In this document: one piece after another, positions 58,883 to 64,000 of the stretch
Layout of the letters: each line of letters begins with the position of its first letter
Position numbering within the stretch: position 1 is the stretch's first letter
Source of the DNA: JANYCO01 sp035535995
GTDB taxonomy: Bacteria; Bacteroidota; Bacteroidia; Cytophagales; Cytophagaceae
Length of the DNA stretch: 64,000 nt
NCBI GenBank assembly: GCA_035535995.1
Contig: DATLOZ010000005.1
Span: 124,001-188,000 of the forward strand
Direction: 5' to 3'
Translations under genes and position numbers: made by a program
The notes under the pieces: model-generated
Databases searched by the model: none
Seen by the model: the letters and a program-made list of their open reading frames with translations, nothing else
What the model was told of the DNA's origin: nothing

Positions 58883-60670
58883 ATGAAAAAAATATTTTAC
58901 ACCTTGGTTGCTTTCTGTTTGATCAACACCTTAGCCGCTCAGAACGTGGAGCCGCAGCCGGTCAATATCAACACTGATTTCATCGAATACTCCCCTACTA
59001 TATCGGGCGATGGCAAGACAATGGTTTTCCAATCCAACCGCGAGGGAGGATTCCGTTTGTATGAATCCACTTTGCAAAAAGATGGAAGCTGGTCTGCTCC
59101 CAAAGCGCTCGACAATATCAATAAATATGCCCGCCCTAATTACCTTATCGGCGGCCCTTGCCTGAGCCAGGATGGAAAAACGCTTTACCTCTGCATGATG
59201 TTTGGATCCGGCAATGATATGGATATTTTTGTTTCCAAAAAGAATTCTAAAAATGAGTGGGGACTACCAATCGACATCGGGCGCCCAATCTCCACGCCAG
59301 ACAGCGAAACATTCCCTTCCATTTCTCCTGATGGGAAAAAATTATTTTACACACTTACTCCTGTAAAAGGTAAAGAACAAAAATGCAGCAAGATCATGAT
59401 GTCGGAGCTTGATGCGAAAAACAACTGGACAAAACCAGTAGAAGTAACTGCACCGTTGAATGCTTCTTGCGATAAATCGCCAAGACTTGCTTACGACAAC
59501 AAAACATTATTGTACGCTTCCAGCAAAAACGGAAACTATGATCTTTTCAGCTCAGAAATGTCAAACTCTAATACCTGGAGCCAGCCTGTAGCGCTTGATT
59601 ATCTTAACTCCGGTGATGCTCAGTCTAACCCTGCCTTGCTTAGCACTGAAGATTATATTTACTATTCACAAAAAGGAGACATCTATTTCACTCCGGTACC
59701 TGATCAATACAGGCTTCATGGATTGGGGCTTTCAGGAAATTTCGTAGACCTGGAAACTGGCAAACCGGTAACCGGTAAATTATTCCTGATTGATTCGCTG
59801 GCAAAAGATACTGTAAAAAGAATGGAAGTGACAGGTTCCTATAAAGTAAACATTCCTGCCGGCAAATGGTATACGATTGCTGCAGTGGCAAATGGTTATT
59901 ACAATTATTCTACTGCGTACAATCCTTCTATCGACGAGCGCTACAAAGCACAGCCTACGGATATTAAGCTCAAACCAAAGAGAAAAGAAGTTGTCTTTAA
60001 GGTATCTGACAAAGACAATAGCAAAGGCTTGAAAGTAAAGATCAAAGTTACCAATACTGAAACAAAAGAAGAGACGATCATCGAAGCAAGTTCAGGCAGA
60101 GACGGAAAATACGCGGTAAGCTTGAGAGAAGGTAATAAGTACAACGTAGAAGTAAGCAGTATAGAAGGCTATGCCTATACAAGCACTGTGATCGATGTGC
60201 CACTTACCGAAGGTACTACCGCAGAAACACTTTATGCTTCTGGCAACAGAGAAACGGACAGTACCACTGCTACCGATGTTTACGTGCCGAATTTTGATAT
60301 CAAAATGCAGCCGTTGAAAGACAATACCAAACTTACGCTAAACGACATCCATTTCAGCTTTAATCAATATACACTGGCATCGGAGTCTTATGTAGAGCTT
60401 GATAAAGTGGTAAGCCTGATGAAGTCCAATCCTTCTGCGATCATTGAGATCTCAGCGCATACCGACGATGTCGGGTCAGATGATTTTAACAATACTCTTT
60501 CTACCAAAAGAGCGCAGGAGATTGTGAAATACCTCAATTCAAAAGGAGTTCCTTCTTCAAGATTAAGAGCTAAAGGGTACGGTAAAACAAGACCGCTCGA
60601 TCCTGCAGATTCTGAAGAGGCACGCGCTAAAAACAGACGTGTGGAGCTGAAGGTCCTTGATATTAAATAA
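58883..60670 (+). CDS. OmpA-family protein with PD40 propeller repeats
   Basis: This 595-residue protein has a signal peptide ending TLAAQ. Repeats of the PD40/TolB-propeller type (about residues 30-265) include YSPTISGDGKTMVFQSNREGG, GPCLSQDGKTLYLC and PSISPDGKKLFYT. One or two CarboxypepD_reg-like beta domains follow (about 275-455). The C-terminal OmpA peptidoglycan-binding domain (about 480-595) carries NDIHFSFNQYTLASESYVELD, EISAHTDDVGSDDFNNTLSTKRAQEIV and GKTRPLDPADSEEARAKNRRVELKVL, with the diaminopimelate-binding Asp and Arg. It ends the operon and probably fixes the TPR-CHAT system to the cell wall. Confidence 0.92.
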   Translation: MKKIFYTLVAFCLINTLAAQNVEPQPVNINTDFIEYSPTISGDGKTMVFQSNREGGFRLYESTLQKDGSWSAPKALDNINKYARPNYLIGGPCLSQDGKTLYLCMMFGSGNDMDIFVSKKNSKNEWGLPIDIGRPISTPDSETFPSISPDGKKLFYTLTPVKGKEQKCSKIMMSELDAKNNWTKPVEVTAPLNASCDKSPRLAYDNKTLLYASSKNGNYDLFSSEMSNSNTWSQPVALDYLNSGDAQSNPALLSTEDYIYYSQKGDIYFTPVPDQYRLHGLGLSGNFVDLETGKPVTGKLFLIDSLAKDTVKRMEVTGSYKVNIPAGKWYTIAAVANGYYNYSTAYNPSIDERYKAQPTDIKLKPKRKEVVFKVSDKDNSKGLKVKIKVTNTETKEETIIEASSGRDGKYAVSLREGNKYNVEVSSIEGYAYTSTVIDVPLTEGTTAETLYASGNRETDSTTATDVYVPNFDIKMQPLKDNTKLTLNDIHFSFNQYTLASESYVELDKVVSLMKSNPSAIIEISAHTDDVGSDDFNNTLSTKRAQEIVKYLNSKGVPSSRLRAKGYGKTRPLDPADSEEARAKNRRVELKVLDIK

Positions 60671-60733
60671 CGTTATCGGTAGCCAAACGTTAACAATGGC
60701 TAATCGTTTCTTCCTACAATCATTTCCCATTCC

Positions 60734-60758
60734 GTGGCTTGTCAGAGAGACAAGCCAC
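60734..60758 (+). terminator. Hairpin after the OmpA/PD40 gene
   Basis: GTGGCTTGTC (60734-60743) pairs perfectly with GACAAGCCAC (60749-60758) around the loop AGAGA. The T content after it is weak (AACTGTTTTGCT), so terminator function is probable rather than certain. Confidence 0.6.
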
Positions 60759-60945
60759 AACTGTTTTGCTGAGAAACTGTTCATGTTATTTAATATTCAT
60801 TAATAATTTTCATAAACGTTTGTTAGGCTTAGCAGCTGTTAACAAGGTTTATGGGGAAATCTATCAATATTTTTCTATGCACAAATCCACTCCATCGATT
60901 TTTCCCGTATATTAAGTAGTACTATTCCAAAACCAATCTAATAAA

Positions 60946-62088
60946 ATGGAAACTGTTATTTCACAAACCGATACTATCGAAAACGTTAATCCCGTTACAA
61001 AGATCAACTGGGCGCAGATCTGGAGTCTTGCCGGACTCAATGCTGCTGTGGTGATCAGCTGGATTGCCTACCATAATTATCAACCCAAAGTTGTGCAAGG
61101 GTTTGGATTAAAAGAGCTTTCTTTTTTCCTCGTAGTAGCACAAGCTATTATTTTGGTCATCATCCCTCCCATTGCGGGAATTATTGGTGATTATATGATC
61201 AAAAAAAATGGAAAGCGCTTTGTAGTATTCACCGTAGGCGCTGGCGCCACCGCAATGATCTTCATGGCTGTGGCATCGCTCGTAGAGATCGGGCCGAACA
61301 GCGCTTTTGTACACAATGTCTTGCCGATCATGATCGTGCTCTGGCTTATCTCTATGAATATTTTTCATAGTCCGGCCAACTCTATGCTGGATCTCTTCGC
61401 GCCAAGTGCCGACCTGCCAATGGTAATGGCGGTGATCACGATGACTACGGAATTGCTCTATGCATTAGAACCGATCGTGATCCAGCTGGTAGATTTCCTT
61501 GGCGGAACACTTACCTTCGTCACCGGCGGCGTATTGCTGATCGTGTCAGGCTTCTTCTTCCTGCGCAGCACGCGCGATGTAAGCAATGCAGCAATCTCCA
61601 AATCACATTCTGCTGCAGGCGCAGGACGTCAGAATAATTATTTCCCTGTAGTGCTCGTAGGACTAACCTTTGGGGTCATCACAGCTTTTATCATGGAATA
61701 TTTTCCGAATATTCTCGCTGAAAAACTTCCTTCTTTCCAATCAATGGTCTTCGGAGGAAATCACTTCTCCTCACTGATCTTGGGGCTTGCAGCGATGCTG
61801 GCGATCCCGGTGAGTAAGCTGATAGAAAAACTGGGACTGATCCAATCGATCGTAATTGCTACACTGCTCTCTGCCGCTACGATCCTGACTATTTTGTTTG
61901 GACAAAATCAAAACATGACCATCATCATGTGTGCCATACTGGCTTTTGCATACAGCATGCTTTCAGTTTCTGCTTTTCCGTTTACGCTTAATAATCTTTC
62001 TGCACGCAATATTACGTTTGGTGCGGGATTGTTCTACGGAAGCCTGGAGTTGGCAAGCGGGTTATTTAATATACTTTTGTTTAAATAG
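60946..62088 (+). CDS. Major facilitator superfamily-like transporter
   Basis: This 380-residue protein is highly hydrophobic with about ten to eleven membrane helices. Helix one begins at IWSLAGLNAAVVISWIAY, and a cytoplasmic-loop-type sequence GDYMIKKNGKRF follows helix two (MFS motif A position: GxxxDRxGRR-like, here degenerate). The HSPANSMLDLFAPSADLPMVMAV stretch resembles MFS proteins annotated as SLC45/sugar-type transporters, but the substrate cannot be told. It is slightly shorter than the usual 400 residues. It stands alone between two hairpins. Confidence 0.8.
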   Translation: METVISQTDTIENVNPVTKINWAQIWSLAGLNAAVVISWIAYHNYQPKVVQGFGLKELSFFLVVAQAIILVIIPPIAGIIGDYMIKKNGKRFVVFTVGAGATAMIFMAVASLVEIGPNSAFVHNVLPIMIVLWLISMNIFHSPANSMLDLFAPSADLPMVMAVITMTTELLYALEPIVIQLVDFLGGTLTFVTGGVLLIVSGFFFLRSTRDVSNAAISKSHSAAGAGRQNNYFPVVLVGLTFGVITAFIMEYFPNILAEKLPSFQSMVFGGNHFSSLILGLAAMLAIPVSKLIEKLGLIQSIVIATLLSAATILTILFGQNQNMTIIMCAILAFAYSMLSVSAFPFTLNNLSARNITFGAGLFYGSLELASGLFNILLFK

Positions 62089-62147
62089 AGAAAACCGTCA
62101 TTCTATATTGACAGTGGGGTGAAGGACTTCATAGTGTTTCATAGCGG

Positions 62148-62170
62148 TGCCACGACTCAAAGTTGTGGCA
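62148..62170. terminator. Hairpin between MFS and GreA-like genes
   Basis: TGCCACGACT (62148-62157) pairs with AGTTGTGGCA (62161-62170) with one G-T position. It sits between convergent genes and has no long T-tract, so it may act weakly in both directions. Confidence 0.5.
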
Positions 62171-62186
62171 TCACTGATTAATATTA

Positions 62187-62645
62187 CTAATGATTCTCCT
62201 GAATTAAAATCGATTTCCCATTCAACACAAAAGAATCTCCTGCCTTCTTGCCGAGTAGTAATTTCGCTACAGGTGTATCAATTGATACAGCAAAATAAGT
62301 AACATTGTCTATTGAAAAACTTCCGGCGCTGATGCTGATAAAATAATTTGCTGCTTCTGTTCTCACCAGTGAGCCTGCCACAATTATAGAAGAAGATTGA
62401 TCCGGATTGATGGAAAGTAATAATTGTTTTTGTTTCAGACATTCGGCCAATTGGCGCGCATACATATCGCGCTCGTTCTGGCTCATAGCACGGCCTGTTT
62501 CGTATTTATCACCTGCACTGCTTTTCTCTTCGCTATTGGCCGAATCCTGTGCATCATTCATTGCCTTGGTGCTGATCTCAATTTTATTTTCGATCCATGC
62601 AAGACATTTTTGGTAAAGAGTATGTTTGATTTCTTCCAGAGTCAT
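62187..62645 (-). CDS. GreA/GreB-like transcript cleavage factor homolog
   Basis: The ATG at 62645 gives 152 residues (a TTG two codons upstream is rejected). The N-terminal coiled coil (about residues 1-75) contains IEISTKAMNDAQDSANSEEKSSAGDKYETGRAMSQNERDMYARQL. It is followed by an FKBP-like C-terminal domain ending in SIDTPVAKLLLGKKAGDSFVLNGK, which matches the P-x-x-x-x-L-x-G-K-x-x-G-D pattern of GreA. Such proteins are often mislabelled as 3-oxoacyl-ACP synthase. Secondary-channel binding to RNA polymerase is inferred. A -7 promoter element ends three bases before the ATG. Confidence 0.8.
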   Translation of the reverse strand: MTLEEIKHTLYQKCLAWIENKIEISTKAMNDAQDSANSEEKSSAGDKYETGRAMSQNERDMYARQLAECLKQKQLLLSINPDQSSSIIVAGSLVRTEAANYFISISAGSFSIDNVTYFAVSIDTPVAKLLLGKKAGDSFVLNGKSILIQENH

Positions 62646-62648
62646 ACC

Positions 62649-62656
62649 CAAAGATA
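62649..62656 (-). promoter_or_regulatory. -7 promoter element three bases before an ATG
   Basis: The minus strand reads TATCTTTG then GGT then ATG (62645). This is an exact TAnnTTTG match with the same three-base spacing seen at the TVP38 gene (21457-21464), again implying a leaderless or nearly leaderless message. Confidence 0.5.
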
Positions 62657-62662
62657 GTAGAA

Positions 62663-62718
62663 TAAGTTATGAGTTATGAATATTGAATGTTGAGTTATTA
62701 TTAACTCATAACTCCTAA
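62663..62718. repeat. TCATAACTCATAATTCAACATTCATAA family repeat
   Basis: AAGTTATGAGTTATGAATATTGAATGTTGAG faces TTAACTCATAACTCCTAATT. It lies between the GreA-like start and the GH16 stop, both minus strand. Confidence 0.7.
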
Positions 62719-63549
62719 TTATTTTTGATATACTCTGATCCAATCCACATACATGCTTTGAGGGAAGCTGGCAGTTACCTGCACGGGATTTGTAATGGCG
62801 GGAGAAAAAAAGTTTCCGCCAACGGCAAGGTCTAAAATGATGAAATAACTGTTGTTGCGCAATTCGCTTACATCTGTAGAAGTAATATTGGTCTGGTTAA
62901 ATTGTACACCGTCAAAACGCGCGGTGATGGTAGTGGAATCCCATTCTACTTCATAGTAGTGAAATGCTTGAGAAAGATTAGCAGTGTAAGTATATCCTTG
63001 TCCATAATACTGATGCTGATTGCTGGCATCTGCCCAGTGACAGGTAGAATAGGTAGTGGCATCGCTTCCGCCTTTCATTTCCATGATATCAATTTCGCCG
63101 CAGGCAGGCCATGCTGCAGCAGAGCTGCCCAGCATCCAGAAGGCAGGCCACATGCCGTATCCCTGGGGCAATTGAATTTTGCCTACAATTTTTCCGTACT
63201 TAAAACTATAATTGTTTTTAGTGTTGATCCTTCCTGAAGTGAAAGAGGAAGAACCATAAGTTTCCTTTTGAGCTGTGATCACAAGAGTACCATTGGCAAG
63301 CTTTACGTTGTTGCTACGGTAATACTCCAGTTCGCCATTTCCCCATCCTCCTGCACCGGTATCATAGTTCCACAAGGCCGTATTGAGTGTATTATCATTA
63401 AATTCCTCCGACCATACTTGTGTCCAGCCAGTGCCAGGATTGTAGTCGGGCGTGGTAGCTGTACTTTGTGGAGTAGGATCCTTTTTTTTGCAGGCAGAAA
63501 TAATCAGTCCGGCAGCAAGTAAGAGAAGAGGAACGTAATTTTTTTTCAT
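62719..63549 (-). CDS. GH16 family glycoside hydrolase lipoprotein (laminarinase-like)
   Basis: The ATG at 63549 gives 276 residues with a lipobox ISAC (Cys20) followed by KKKDPTPQ; the longer upstream extension has no signal logic. The GH16 jelly-roll domain (about 40-275) has WSEEFNDNTLNTALWNYD, the catalytic signature EIDIMEMKG with E152 (nucleophile), D154 and E157 (acid/base), and YHYYEVEWDSTTITARFDG-type strands. Family members cut beta-1,3- or mixed-linkage glucans, agars or carrageenans; the pattern is closest to beta-1,3-glucanases. It is anchored at the envelope. There are no SusC/D genes nearby. Confidence 0.94.
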   Translation of the reverse strand: MKKNYVPLLLLAAGLIISACKKKDPTPQSTATTPDYNPGTGWTQVWSEEFNDNTLNTALWNYDTGAGGWGNGELEYYRSNNVKLANGTLVITAQKETYGSSSFTSGRINTKNNYSFKYGKIVGKIQLPQGYGMWPAFWMLGSSAAAWPACGEIDIMEMKGGSDATTYSTCHWADASNQHQYYGQGYTYTANLSQAFHYYEVEWDSTTITARFDGVQFNQTNITSTDVSELRNNSYFIILDLAVGGNFFSPAITNPVQVTASFPQSMYVDWIRVYQK

Positions 63550-63797
63550 CAAAGTATAGGGTCGTATCTGTCTAATGTATATACGCAAAAAATAATAAAT
63601 CAGTGTGGGAGTAATAAAATAAATCAATCGAGAATTAATAAACAAACGAAACAGGCATTTGTTTTTACCTATAAGTAGCAATGGTTTTTAAGCAATAACA
63701 GCCTTCTGTCTAGAGATTCGAATTTTAACTGAAATTGTTGCTTGGCTTAGAAAACAATTCGAAAAATAATTTTCCAATCATCCTCAAAATTTCAATA

Positions 63798-64000
63798 CTA
63801 ATATTGCCTCGCTCCGAAAATGCTGCTTCCTACCCTGATCATCGTACTGCCTTCTTCGAGCGCTATTTTGTAATCGCTACTCATCCCCATGGAGAGTTCT
63901 TTTAAATCGATGTTCTCTGTTTTGCAGGAAAGTTTACAGCTGTCAAAAAAGTTTTTTAATGAACGGAATTCCTGGCGGATCTTTTCATCGTTGTCTGTAT
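63798..64000 (-). CDS. YggS/PLPBP-family pyridoxal phosphate homeostasis protein, 5' part beyond window
   Basis: Only the last 66 or so residues are in the window; the start lies beyond position 64000. The visible C-terminus reads ELSMGMSSDYKIALEEGSTM followed by IRVGSSIFGARQY and a TAG stop at 63798-63800. SMGMS(S/N)D...AI..G.T.VRIG..IFG.R is the signature of YggS/PROSC proteins, which bind PLP and buffer its level in the cytoplasm. It lies upstream of the GH16 gene on the same strand, with 248 bases between. Confidence 0.88.
   Translation of the reverse strand, partial: TDNDEKIRQEFRSLKNFFDSCKLSCKTENIDLKELSMGMSSDYKIALEEGSTMIRVGSSIFGARQY

Noticed and set aside
63550..63681. Upstream extension of the GH16 frame
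   Set aside because: It adds 44 residues without logic in front of a perfect lipoprotein signal peptide starting at 63549.

Overview
The window looks like a chromosomal segment of a free-living Bacteroidota bacterium, probably from the Cytophagales/Chitinophagales side. The evidence is type IX secretion (T9SS) sorting tails on two exported peptidases, several Bacteroidota-typical DUF families (DUF6377, DUF4421, DUF4468, all recognised from memory), a periplasmic-propeller histidine kinase, a GT3-type glycogen synthase, many 'C+KKE' lipoproteins, and promoters of the Bacteroidota TAnnTTTG type. No rRNA, tRNA, phage, CRISPR array or transposase was seen. The DNA is moderately AT-rich, with very AT-rich intergenic stretches.

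Layout. 1-12.3 kb: an edge-truncated surface adhesin-like gene, a TPR/LuxR-type regulator, a TrxR-like flavoprotein, a kinase/response-regulator pair, a dienelactone hydrolase and an orphan SiaC. 12.4-16.8 kb: lrp divergent from metE, then yceI and a hotdog-fold thioesterase. 17-22 kb: propeller histidine kinase, a cystathionine gamma-synthase/lyase and a TVP38 membrane protein. 22.3-28.8 kb: an exported TPR-CHAT protein divergent from an outer-membrane barrel/SPOR protein. 29-33.6 kb: folC, menD and menB on one strand, separated by repeat elements. 33.7-41.2 kb: polysaccharide deacetylase plus GT2 pair, L,D-transpeptidase, trhO, a NeuD-like acetyltransferase, and a ceramidase-like membrane protein overlapping a lipoprotein hydrolase. 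41.4-45.4 kb: glycogen synthase, an SPFH protein and another hydrolase. 45.5-52.8 kb: M4 metallopeptidase and convergent S8 peptidase (both T9SS cargo), a lipoprotein and mnmA. 52.9-60.7 kb: a collinear series with a TrpF-like protein lacking the catalytic Cys, an outer-membrane barrel, a lipoprotein, a second exported TPR-CHAT protein and an OmpA/PD40 protein. 60.9-64 kb: an MFS transporter, a GreA-like protein, a GH16 lipoprotein and the 3' end of a YggS-type gene.

The most distinctive parts are (i) two paralogous exported TPR-CHAT putative Cys proteases, each beside an outer-membrane barrel and a peptidoglycan-binding protein, and (ii) at least five families of non-coding palindromic repeats that fill intergenic regions. 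The repeats include a two-hairpin element of about 150-170 bp present in inverted copies at 11.4 and 49.2 kb. Each copy is bracketed by direct repeats that include the 3' end of a neighbouring gene. A roughly 313-320 bp inverted-repeat element fits exactly against a stop codon (28.8 kb) and a start codon (31.7 kb). Another repeat encodes the last residues of MenD.
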